64,000 nt of DNA from Bimuria novae-zelandiae CBS 107.79 (lineage: Eukaryota; Ascomycota; Dothideomycetes; Pleosporales; Didymosphaeriaceae): assembly GCA_010015655.1 (NCBI GenBank), contig ML976666.1, positions 412,148-476,147 on the forward strand. The letters are read 5' to 3'. The notes beneath the pieces were generated by a model that was not told the DNA's origin, did no database searches, and saw only the letters and a list, made by a program, of their open reading frames with translations. Made by a program: the position numbers and the translations under genes. Each line of letters begins with the position of its first letter. Positions within the stretch are counted from its first letter, which is position 1. Shown one piece after another: positions 39,241 to 49,569 of this stretch.

Positions 39241-39928
39241 TTTGGGTCGCGGTCTCGGTCTCTTTTGAACATATGAAAACCATCATGCATTTGCGCCTGG
39301 ACTTATCGATATGACCTTGTAGTAACCTCTGGATCAAACGGTCGGTGATCCTTCTGCTTCTATCGCCAACATAGCGGCGACCGGGCCTTTCTTCTTCCAT
39401 TCTTTGTATATGCGCGGAATCTGCACGAAGTACACAAATTGAGCTACGAGCGTCGGAGCCGTCATGATGCTATGAACGAAACCAACCTCCACTTTGTATC
39501 CCCATTACGGCACCAATTCTGACGTCTTTGGTGCTTGGAAATATTAGGGATGATTTCATTTCGTTTTATGTATGCTATACTTTGTCGCTCCCCATCTACT
39601 CCTGGTCTGCGAAAAGAGGTGGGATTTTATTTGGCGTTGAGAGGATATTTTTGGCTTCATTATACCCTTGAGGGTCTTTTGTTTAGGGTGCGAGATAGCA
39701 TAGCGAGGGAATGGATGAGATTGAGTATTAAGCATATGATTGTATCTGCGCAGTGTTTCACATTAGTAAACCTGTTGATGGTTGTTTCCATGGGTTACTA
39801 GCTGCACGTGATCTCGACGCGCTTTCCCTTTTGGTCAAGCTCTCCCCCGATTAGAAATGCAGGTCCCGGTCGGCCGCCAATGATGAACTTTTGACGAAGA
39901 CATTCAAGCCGAAACTCTCACCGTCCAT

Positions 39929-39988
<60 letters not shown>

Positions 39989-40026
39989 CCTCTCCTTCCT
40001 GTCTTTTCTCCATTCTTTCCAGTACA
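39241..40026. other. Intergenic: RhoGAP 3' flank and MIA40 promoter
   Basis: 0.79 kb with no recognised gene. The last 100 bp carry the poly-C tract described separately. Confidence 0.45.
39930..39987. repeat. 58-bp uninterrupted poly-C homopolymer
   Basis: Counted directly: C at every position from 39930 to 39987. It ends 39 bp before the MIA40 ATG. It may be expanded or contracted by sequencing or assembly error, so the exact length is not reliable, but a long C run is clearly present. Confidence 0.9.
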
Positions 40027-41084
40027 ATGTTTCGACCTGCAACTCGGTTAATTGCCTCCAATGCGGTACGCGCCGCTCCGCGCACCAGCTTCGCGCCTGC
40101 CCGTCGATTTATCTCCACAGCGCCTCCGACACAGAAGTCAAGAAGTTGGAAGAGCTTGTTCGCGCGCGTTGGTGCTGTCGGGGCCATAATATATTACTAC
40201 AACACTGCAGATGTCTGGGCAGAGGAGCCAAGACGTAAGTCTTCCACGATGGAGCTGAAAACGCAGGGCAGTGGCAACGCATGGAAAGCTTACTAATAGA
40301 TTGCTTTTAGACACTGTAGCAGCCCTTCCCATCGCAGATGAAGAGACCGAGCAACTCCCCACCATTGAAGATGTATCCGCCGCCCGCCTCAAGCGTAAAG
40401 CAGAGCGGGAAGCCATCGAGGCTCAACTAGAGGCTCAACTAGAGGCGCAGCGGCAGGCTGAGGTACAGGAGCAGGTCGCCACAGATGCAAATCAAACTGT
40501 GGCGACTGCTGGGAGTGTAGAAGCGTTGGAGGAGGAGGCGGGACAACAGGGAGCGTTCAACCCTGAGACGGGCGAGATCAACTGGGACTGCCCGTGCTTG
40601 GGCGGCATGGCTGACGGGCCGTGTGGAGAAGAGTTCAAGGCGGCATTTAGCTGCTTCGTCTACAGCACCGAGGAGCCGAAGGGCATGGACTGCATTGAGA
40701 AGTTCAAGTAAGCCGATCCACACCGGGGATAGCTGTTGCGAAAAGAGTGTGCTGACAGATTGTTTTAGGGACATGCAAGGCTGCTTCCGCCAGTACCCTG
40801 AGGTCTACGGTTCAGAACTCGATTCCGACGCCGACGCCGACGCCGACGAAGAAGATATCCCTGCCACCGCGGCAGCAGATTCGGCAAGCCCTTCTGAGGA
40901 GTCAAGTACCGTGAACCTCCACGATGTCCAGCCTACAGTCGACCCCGTGAAGCCCGCATCGGCCAAGAAGAACGACGCCGGTCTTGTTCCTGAGGCCTAC
41001 CGACCGAGCGGCGACTCTAAGCCTGCGAACAAAGCAACCGGACAAGTCCAGCAGGGGCCTGAGCCTACGAGCGAGAGCGAGTAG
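40027..41084 (+). CDS. MIA40: Mitochondrial intermembrane space import and assembly protein Mia40
   Basis: Oxidoreductase that imports and oxidatively folds small cysteine proteins in the intermembrane space, reoxidised by Erv1. Exons are 40027-40234, 40311-40707 and 40769-41084, in phase, 306 aa. It has a basic presequence and one membrane anchor ([17 protein letters not shown], about 48-64), as in fungal Mia40, then a Gln/Glu-rich linker. The catalytic CPC is at 163-165 (WDCPCLGGM), followed by twin CX9C motifs C174-C184 and C197-C207 ([25 protein letters not shown]). A long acidic, Ala/Asp-rich tail follows, including a short Asp-Ala repeat. The intron at 40708-40768 splits the second CX9C. 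All key cysteines are present. Confidence 0.97.
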
Positions 41085-42417
41085 CTTGTTCTGAAGGCGG
41101 CGCATGATGCGCCCGACGCTGCTGTGCCGAACAAATAGCTTGAAAATTGGAACACGAAGAAGTCGTCTGAAAGCGGAAGAGACGGACCAGATCTGTATCA
41201 TAGATGATCATTAACAGCATGGGTGGAGCTTCGGTATATTCAGTTGCATTTCTGGCTAGCAATCACTCCTGCTCTGGCGAAAAACTACAGTAAATATATA
41301 TTACATGTAGTCGACTACTAGTCGGTGGGAATCAATCGTCTCTTCATGAGCTGCAAGACTCCTCTGCCAGCCATGCATTCAACGATTTAGCTGACCGAGA
41401 ACAAGGCGCACCGGCTGCTCCCATTAGCCAAAAACCCAACTCAATCTCATGTCAAAGATATTGACCCGGTAGAATTGAGAGTGGACATTTACGGGACGCA
41501 CTACTCTGAACCTATCGGTATGACGCACACCCGCCACACGGCGATAGTAGGATAAGCACCACCGCGTCATGCCCGACATGGAAGGATTGCTGCACCGCGG
41601 GCTCGCGAGAATGCGCCCGCCGATCCATCAGCATCATACTGCAAGGGTCATTTATGATACCCCGCAACAGCTAGATTAGGTCGGCCTCACTCCTGCTTCC
41701 AAGAGCGTGATGAGTTGGCTACCCCAGCGACATCTTTTGAAAATGATAGACTCCACAACCACATTATTCCCGCCGTTGATAACAACATCTGGAAGGAAGG
41801 GCTGCGATTCAGGGTCCGATCACCTGCAGGGCCCATCACAGCATGCAGCCCCGACCTTAGCCATGCCCGCGACGTGGCGACGTCCATCTAGATTCGCTGT
41901 AGTCGACGATAATCACCTCTACAGCTTGCAATCATCCTCTGGATAACCGAGTGCAGTTAGCGGGATATTAAGTGCGGTTAGCACGCTGTGGGCGCACCCG
42001 CAAAGTTCGAGGCCTCGTTGGAGCGGTACGTCACTGCCAAGCTATGTCATCATACCTGCTGGAGGCAGGCCCTGGCAGGGTTCATAGTCTAAGGAATCAC
42101 AGGCATGTAGTGGATGTGAGTACTCTTTGAACTCGAACGTTTTCCTTTGTGGTAGTGTGCGTTTAAGGCTGTACTGTAGGTTAGATTCCTGTGATCAGTG
42201 AATTGGGTTGGGGAAGTGAACGCTAGCTAACTTCAAGACCGCACAGGAACTACTGTACCCCGAATCAAACCAATCATTCACCTCACAATCCCAATTTGCT
42301 GGCATCATTCGGCCCTACTACTCAACCTCGACCCTCACACCACATCGCACGCCCACCAATCACCGACCATTCCCGCAAACCACCCTATATATATAAATCA
42401 CACCACGCCCCCTCGCA
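41085..42417. other. Intergenic, nothing recognised
   Basis: 1.3 kb between MIA40 and the hypothetical gene. Only short frames without motifs are present. The last ~120 bp are C/A-rich with a TATA-like tatatatataaa at about 42386-42397, 20-30 bp before the ATG, so this is leader or core promoter. Confidence 0.45.
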
Positions 42418-43130
42418 ATGGACGACCCCCATTCAAATAGCCTCCTTCCGCCTCGCACGCAGGACGCTTTTAGCACGCCCACGCCCTCGGGTCTCACACC
42501 GAATACGCGCCAAGAAGCGGAATTCGTATTCGAAGCCAACGCCATGGCGCAGACGGACGCGGCGGCGCCGGCTAAGGAGGATTTGAGCGAGGCGCAGAGG
42601 GCGTATCGACGGCCGGACGGCCCCGTGAGGGCGAGTAGTACGAAGTATGAGAGTGCGCTGAGGGCGGCTAGGGGGCAGGAGAGTGCGCCGTGAGTGCTCC
42701 TTTATATATTTATGCCCTGTCCTACCCTGGGGATCGGGAATCACACTACGGTATTGGAAACCGGCAGAAGAGCGTGGATAGGGGATTGCGGGTTGTTGGT
42801 TGTTGGTTGAGAAGGGAAATTGATACCAGCTCTAGCTCCGATCTCGTCGACGAAACCACGACCGACACTCCCGGAGAGGTTACCTCCTCGTCGACACTCC
42901 CGTTCGCGCTGCCCCCGCCTGGACAGGGCGTCGTGCCCAACTACGATGCCATTAACAGTGGCCAGACCGACGCGGTTAAGAAGGAGCGCAACCGTGGGCT
43001 CAGCCTGAGTCAGCTTGGTCGCCAGCAGAGCTGGAATGAACAGGATATGAAGCACATGCTGCAGGGGCCGTTGATGGAGAGGGCGGACGGCGCGGTGCCG
43101 GGGTATGAGAGTGGGGCGGAGAAGGAATGA
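42418..43130 (+). CDS. Hypothetical protein, 190 aa, low-complexity and probably disordered
   Basis: The family is not recognised. Exons are 42418-42689 and 42830-43130, in phase; the 140-bp intron has gtgagt and ccag. The protein is hydrophilic, Ser/Thr/Pro/Ala-rich at the N-terminus, and has no signal peptide or membrane segment. The second exon holds a better-ordered block (LSLSQLGRQQSWNEQDMKHM) ending GAVPGYESGAEKE. The first exon has conserved-looking SEAQRAYRRPDGPVRASSTK. The phase-consistent intron and GC-rich codon use support a real gene. Confidence 0.7.
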
Positions 43131-43616
43131 GGTAGTGTTGAGGAAGTGTTTCTGTAACATTTTAGCAGAGGGACGGTTTTGATGGGCAAGGGGAAAAGGG
43201 GAAAGAGGGAGAATTTGCACAGACGCGGGTGAAGGAACTGGACGGCGGGTCTTATGACTTATGATTTGCGTGACGTATTTGCGTGAACACGGGGTATGGT
43301 ATGTGTATGAAGAGGGTCAACGGGCACACTTCGCGGAGTCACCAGTCTGGCGGAATGTCATAGCATGTTTGAAACCTCGTTTGTGGAGAGTGTAGATTTT
43401 GATATCTGCAACTTTTATCACCTAGAGCCGTCGATGTACGATGTAGGTGTAATGTCTGAAGCGTGAGCACAATCAGCAGCACCTCACCTAAGCCTTTAGG
43501 TCGAAGAACGAAAGTCCTGAGCTAGCCAATCTCATTCACGTTCCATCCAGCCATACTATATAGAAGTGCAAGAATTGCACGTACCCCTAGCTAGCCAGAG
43601 AAACGGCAGCACGCAT
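43131..43616. other. Convergent 3' flanks, nothing recognised
   Basis: Short intergenic stretch between a plus-strand and a minus-strand gene. No hairpin, repeat or RNA gene was recognised. Confidence 0.4.
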
Positions 43617-45654
43617 CTAGGCGTACGTAGGCTCTCCAGGTATGACGGAGAGCAGGGTCGTAGGGGTAGCGTCGCCTGAGGGGTTAAGACCTATGCGATC
43701 GGCGAGTGCAAATGCTTCGGCCATAGAGGGCCAGCCGAGAGCTTGACCAGTGCATGCCGACGAGCTTCCACACTCTGCCCTATAGGTGCAGATAGCTGAG
43801 CGGCAGGCTTGCTCGCAACGGTCTCGGCGACCGGTGCACATGCCACGGCAACGGTTGATCCAGCCCTCGCAGGTGGTGGGCAGGTTGGCAGCGCGTTGGG
43901 CGAGAGCGGAATCGCAGACCGGTCGATTGCTGCACTCGGGCTTCACAGTGCAGATGGTGGGGCGGCATTGATCTACGCAGTCTGGTACGCCTGGCAGAGC
44001 TGTGCAGATCTGTGGACAGCCGGCGATCCAGCCTTCGCAGTCGAATGGCTCGATGGTAGGGACTGAGTCTCGGGCCAGCTTGGACGTGCACACTTGTTTG
44101 GTGCTGCACTCAGGCTTTGCAGTGCAGATGATGGGCCGGCATTCTTGTTCGCAATTAGGAACGCCCGGGAGGCCAGTGCAGAACTGGGGGCAGCCGCTAA
44201 TCCAGCTCTCACAGTCGAATGGCTCGTCGGTAGAGATTGAGTCTCGGGCGAGTTTGGCCGTGCACACCTGCTTGGAGCTGCACTCAGGCTTTGCCCTGCA
44301 GATCATGGAACGGCATTCTTGCTCACAGTTCGGTACGGGGAGGCCATTGCAGAATGGTGCGCAGCCGCCGACCCAGGCCCCACAGTCGAAGGGCTCCGCT
44401 CGGGCGATATTCGATGTACACACCTGCTTGGTGCTACACTCAGGCTTTGCCGTACAGATGATGGAACGGCATTCTTGCTCACAGTCCGGTACGGGAGCTG
44501 GAAGGCCATTGCAGAACTGTGGGCAGCCACCGACCCAGCCCTCACAATCGAATGGCTCATCTGTAGAGGTCGAGACTGAGCCTTGTACGTCGGTGGACTC
44601 TGAGCGTTGAGCGAGGGTATCAACTGAGAGCTCGGAAGCTGTAGATTTGCCCTCGGCGAGCTTGCCACATTTAGCATTGGAGGCACAAGGGCCGCCTTTG
44701 CGACATTCAACGGGACCATCCTTGCACAGACGACTCTGGCATTCCCACTGGCACTCCGGAGCCCACGGCCGGACGCAGTTGGTCTTCTTGCACTGCTTCA
44801 TCCAGTCGACGCATTGCTGGCATTGTAGGACCTGAGACGATTCGTGCTCAGTTCGAACTTGATTCCGAACGGCGGAAACCCGAGGTTGAGCTTCCTTGTC
44901 CAAAGACACGTCGGAGTCCGGAGTGGAGTCAAGGTCATGCGAGGAAGTATACGCCGCCTCAGTGATACCGTCGCGCGTGACAGCTTTGCTATCACAGTTG
45001 TACTTGTCCGCACATTGACCACCATGGCGGCAAGCTTCGGGGCCTGAGGAGCAGATTTGATTGAAACAGTGGGCCTGGCATTCGCGGCTATCAGGGGCCT
45101 TGCATTTAATTTCTGGACGCAATGTTAGTCACGGTAAGGTGAGGAGTGTTCGGTCGAAAATAAGTCAGGAGTAAAGAAACAACGAGTGGCGCCTAAACCG
45201 ACGGATATAGTAAACGATACTACGCGTTGGAGCCATAGTAGCGCGTCAATCCATACGCAAGGTCTTGCACCGAATTGTGTATATGGGATTGTGCTTTATG
45301 TACGAGGGCACACTTGGACTACCAGCAAGAGCACGTGGTATCGCGTACACCCGCTTGCATGCTCACAGCTCACACGAGGCGTCGCGAGACAGCTGTCAGG
45401 CGGATGACCATATCTTGCCATGGAACTGATCGCCGGGTGTAATCGGAGGGGTACTTACTGCACAAGACATAGAAGTTGGCACAGGTTGAGAAGGCCCCAT
45501 AGCTGCACTTACGGCTGCCATCACGGCGAGCGAGAAATTCGCCGCGGGCAGGGTGTTCAACATCAGCGGCAACTGGTGCGTCCTCGTTGATGAAAGCAGT
45601 AGCTGCTGTGACAGCTGTGACAACTAAGACTGTCACCAGTCTAAGCAGCTTCAT
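43617..45654 (-). CDS. Secreted cysteine-rich protein with five to seven tandem repeats
   Basis: The family is not recognised. Exons are 45654-45459 and 45112-43617, in phase, 563 aa, with a signal peptide (MKLLRLVTVLVVTAVTAATA). The C-terminal half has four closely similar ~50-aa repeats and a diverged fifth. Each runs EPFDC-(E/G)-x-W-x3-C-x2-(F/I)-C, then CEQECR-x2-IC-x-(A/V)-KPEC and a final V-C. Two further diverged copies lie N-terminally (CVDWMKQCKKTNC; ECQAHCFNQICSSGPEAC). About 60 cysteines imply a heavily disulfide-bonded extracellular protein. The 346-bp intron 45113-45458 is unusually long for this window and may hide another exon. It is divergent from another secreted Cys-rich gene. 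Function is unknown; effector, adhesin or wall protein are all possible. Confidence 0.85.
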
Positions 45655-46249
45655 GGTAATTGCTGGCTTGTGGTACCAAGGAGGGCGGTATTGGCGGGAT
45701 TGGGGATGTTGTTTCACGGTAAAGGGTTTGAAGTCGCGAGCCTCGAGAGGTAGAGCTGCGAGTGTTTGTAGTGTGTGGCTGAGAGCCGAGCTGACGTTTG
45801 CCCAAGTGAAGACGGAGGCCCGTGTTGTCAGTGAGAGGATAGGGCCTACCCGGGTGTTAAATCAGCAGCTGACCTGTCGTCTGGGTGACCTGGTAATTTC
45901 GAAAAAGCAAACGGACTGGAGGCTTTCTTGTACCCTCGACGAATAGATTTTTGGCGTGAACCTGGCTGGTAATATTGGGGAATTGGTGTAGAGCGAGAGA
46001 TTGAGTTTAGGGACAACTCAATCGCGGCCACCGTCGTTCAGCTGCTGTACGACAGATGCATAGGCCATGGTTTCCGTGATCGCTGATCTGTATGGGCGTA
46101 ATGGCAGCGGCCTGCGTCGGGCGGCCTACGTGTCGTTCCTTCTTAAACCAGCTTCCTCCTGCGCTCTTTCCTCTTTCCGTCACTGTCTTCATAACCACCT
46201 CTGCCACTCTTTTCCACCAACTCATCGGGACCCATCGCAGCTCGTCGCC
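45655..46249. other. Shared divergent promoter of two secreted Cys-rich genes
   Basis: 0.6 kb between divergent start codons at 45654 (-) and 46250 (+). No gene was recognised; the two genes may be co-regulated. Confidence 0.45.
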
Positions 46250-46649
46250 ATGAAGTTGCTCCATCTGCTTCTGTCAACCACGCTTATCGCAGTTGGCTTC
46301 TCCGCCGCCGTACTGCCAGAAGATGCGGAAATCTCAACTCCGCTTCTTCCAGCCACTCCTGAGTACGAAGCTATGCCTGAGCTCGAGGTCACGCCCAACA
46401 ACGGCATGCCCTCCGCTGGCTCCAGGGACGACTGCCCCAAAGCCTGTATCCAAGCCGAACGTACCTGCACTAGAAAGAAACCTGAGGAGTATTGTCGTAA
46501 AACATGGTGCACGAAATCGGTAAGCCATGGATACGAATTTGTCCGTCCGCTTCGACGAGTGACGCATTACTTATCGTGCGGTCTAGTGCCTGAGATATTG
46601 CGCGTGGTGCGAATCATTCAGGCAGCACCCACCTCATGGCTCGGCTTAG
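46250..46649 (+). CDS. Small secreted cysteine-rich protein, 3' end uncertain
   Basis: The ATG at 46250 starts a signal peptide (MKLLHLLLSTTLIAVGFSAA) that begins like that of its divergent neighbour. It is followed by an acidic Pro-rich segment (about 21-60) and a cysteine cluster DDCPKACIQAERTC then YCRKTWCTKS. Exon 1 ends at 46519 (gtaagc). The acceptor at 46586 gives CLRYCAWCESF and a stop at 46649 (110 aa). Using the AG at 46649 instead gives another Cys-rich end (ARCLSESCETDVQPPC) reaching 46844. Both are in phase, and only transcript data can decide. The family is unrecognised; it may be a diverged single-repeat relative of the neighbour. Confidence 0.6.
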
Positions 46650-47096
46650 GCCGCGCGATGTTTGTCCGAGTCTTGTGAGACGGACGTCCAGCCTCCATGC
46701 GTGAGAGAAGAGATGGGCCTCAAGGGGCTGCCAAGCGGGCGATGTTGTAGAACTGGTATGTTGTGGTGGAGTTTCTGCATAGTGTTTGGTGAATTCAATG
46801 GGTTCGAACTCTTCTCCAGGTTTCCTCTAGGTCAAAATACTTAATCTGCTCAAGTGGAACCAACGATTATGGCATCCAGTTCATGTTCTCCAGAAGAGCA
46901 TTTCAAGAATGTTACGAGGGAGAGAAGTGACACAAACATAAGCGGCTAAAGCGACTGAAGTGACTGAAGAGATGGGTGGCAGTAATGAGATAATAATACC
47001 TGTCCTTCAGACTGATGGTGCGCGTTCTATGTATGCAAGTGTAGCTTTTGAAGCGAAAACATTTCCGTCCACGGGTATTCAACATCAACATCCAAG

Positions 47097-48556
47097 TCAT
47101 CGTACAGTGCCCATCAAACGTCTAAACATGTCGCCCAAAAGCCCAACCCCAGGAAATCTACTTGGGTCACGCGATCGGCCTAGCCACAGTGCGCATATAC
47201 CAACAACAATAGCGAGGCCAAAGGCGCCCTGCCTACGATGCACCCATAATCTGCGCCTGATAATCTGGGCATTCCTAGTAGCCTTCGTGAGCGTCTGTTG
47301 CCTGCGGACTTCTTTCTCCTGCTGTTGCATCCACCTTTCGCCGTCTTCCAGCGTTAGGTGGCTCAGCGCCTGAGGGGTCGAGGATGTCTTCAGTACGCTC
47401 GACGACGAGATCTTCCACCACATCCAGGTGCGCAGCTTCTCCGGCGGTAAGCGCTCGTGCAGCTCCATGCTCCTCCCAATGTGAAACTCGACATCGAATG
47501 GCTGCGGCAGCCTTCCCAGCATCGCATGCATGATATCCTCATCCTCTTTATCGATCTCTAGCATCTCTTCCCGCCGAGACAGCACCACGCCAGCAAAGAA
47601 ATATATCGGCATGACGGTGTGGCGTGCCAGGAAGAAGTCGAACAACCTTGCTATATCCTTGTATTCCTGTATGTGATGGGCAAACATGGTGAGGGTGTCG
47701 GCCAATGCAAAGGAGGCTTGGCTCTTCGGCAGATGGTTGTACAGGTCGGGGTCGGCAGTTGCGAGAATGGGATGGAGAAGCGACAGGTGGGCGATGGCGG
47801 GATCGAGCGTGGACAGCATAAAGTCCCGAATGCGCAGCAGGGACAGGCGGGCGACTGCAGCGGGGGCATCTTGAGAACCGAGCACGAGCAGGAACACTTG
47901 GACGATGTCATGGTAGCCTTGGAAGTAGTTCAGGGCGGGGTGGCGGCGGAGGGTCTCGACGATGATTGCGGAGAGGTCTTCCTTCAGCGAGTCGAGCTGC
48001 TTCTCTGATTCTAGGGCATGTTAGAATCTGTTTACGGCATTGTATGCCCCTCGTGGTGCACCTGATGTCACTCCACATGTATTCCACACAGTGCATGCAT
48101 GTTGTATCCTGCGCTGTGACGCACAACAGGGCGTACTCCGCAGAAGAACTCTCTTCAGGGGACTCGTACCATGCTTGGGATAGTAGACAAATGCGCGGTT
48201 CACGTCCAACGCCACCTGCCCCTCGTCGTCATGCGCAGGCAGCTCCCTCCATGGAAGCTGTTCTTGCTTTGACGGGGCGCAGCCGAGGAGGATCGGCCCT
48301 GCACAATGTCAGAGGCTGTCACAGCGAGGTGGCACAAGTACGGCACACATGCTGCGCGACGCAAGTCGTCGCTGACCAGGCCGTGGGTGCTGGTTGCGAG
48401 ATGCACCAGGGCATCGAGATTGCGATCCTGGCATGCAGCGCTGATCTGCGCAACCTTTTCCTTCTCGGCGAGTGAGAGTTCGGCCGTGATGGTGCTGCGG
48501 CGGGTGGGGAGACTGGCAGCGCTCACCGAGCGAGACAGTGAGGATTGTGAGGCCAT
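47097..48556 (-). CDS. TBC-domain Rab GTPase-activating protein (Gyp8/TBC1D20-like)
   Basis: Membrane-anchored RabGAP, in known relatives acting on Ypt1/Rab1 at the ER and Golgi. Exons are 48556-48349, 48298-48170 and 48010-47097, in phase, 416 aa. Both catalytic fingers are visible: the Arg finger in ALDVNRAFVYYP (IxxDxxR type) and the Gln finger in NYFQGYHDIVQ (YxQ). A single C-terminal membrane span (GAFGLAIVVGICALWLG) matches the tail-anchored topology of the family. The third exon may start at 48010 or 48004; both keep phase and differ by two residues. The start is taken at the ATG at 48556, the first ATG of the frame. Confidence 0.92.
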
Positions 48557-49569
48557 GTCGAGGGCGTCGGCATGGCGAGTCGGCACGCCACAAGAAGGTA
48601 TGCGCGGGCCGGAGATGGGCGATGGTCGACCGGTCAGCGGCAGTGTTGCCAGGGGACGGCGCGCAGGCGGATGATGCGGTCTCGTGTCATAGCTGGTGGG
48701 CGACGAGATGTTGTTTCAAACACCACGTCTCTCGCGTCGTCGCTGCCCGCGATACGTGACCTCAGGCTTGGCGCGGCACGCGAGTTGACATTCACACCAG
48801 GGTAGCTTCCAACACCACCGGCCCGTTTACCCAGAGAGTGGTTGACAGCCGTACTACCATCCCCACCCGCGGCTGCCTTTCGGATCGCAGCTGCAACCGA
48901 ACCCGAGAGAAGTCGCCATCGAAGTTCTTCCCTCTTTCAACCTAGTCGTCGTCCTTCGTCTGCATCACGGACTCGCATATCGCGGCGCAGCCAATACCGT
49001 CGGCCCGCTGCATTCGTCGTGCGCCCTGCACGATCCAGAGATACCCGGTCCCTGTCAGGCCATATCGATCTTACAGCACCTTCCTGCAACACCCTTCGCT
49101 AACGCATGCCTTTGGTTCATTCGAGGCATTCTGTGGGAAAGAGCTGCCGTGAATCCTGGCATGCACATACGCATCGTACATCACCATCCACCTCCAATTC
49201 GCTCGGCACACACCCACGCCACCTTGACCAGGTGTATCTCCAATCAATTGTCAGCCTGCCGTTTCAATAATTTACTGTTATAGCCTGCTCTGCAGTACTG
49301 CAGTACCTTTTCTTCGATTGATTCCATTTTTTCTGATAAAGCTTGCATTCGAGCCTGGGGAAACCCAAAATGACCGCTGCCGAGCGTCCCAACACTGTGC
49401 AGCTTCTATTTCAACTCTCACACCTGGACTAGACCAGTGATTCGCGCCTTTGCACTGGCCTGCTGAGCGTAGCGTAGCGCAGCTCGGCCCGCCCCGCCCT
49501 TCTTACTGGCGCCTCGTTGCATGGTTGCCTATTCGTAGGCTCACTACCCGAGTACCGCGGCCCTTCGAA
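48557..49569. other. Divergent promoter region, nothing recognised
   Basis: 1 kb between the TBC gene (-) and the MMS1_N gene (+). Only short frames on both strands and no RNA gene were recognised. A pyrimidine-rich stretch near 49310-49340 is typical of fungal promoters. Confidence 0.4.

Noticed and set aside
46650..46844. Alternative last exon for the small secreted Cys-rich gene
   Set aside because: In phase and Cys-containing, but needs a longer intron and runs into a long non-Cys hydrophobic tail; kept only as an alternative in that gene's entry.
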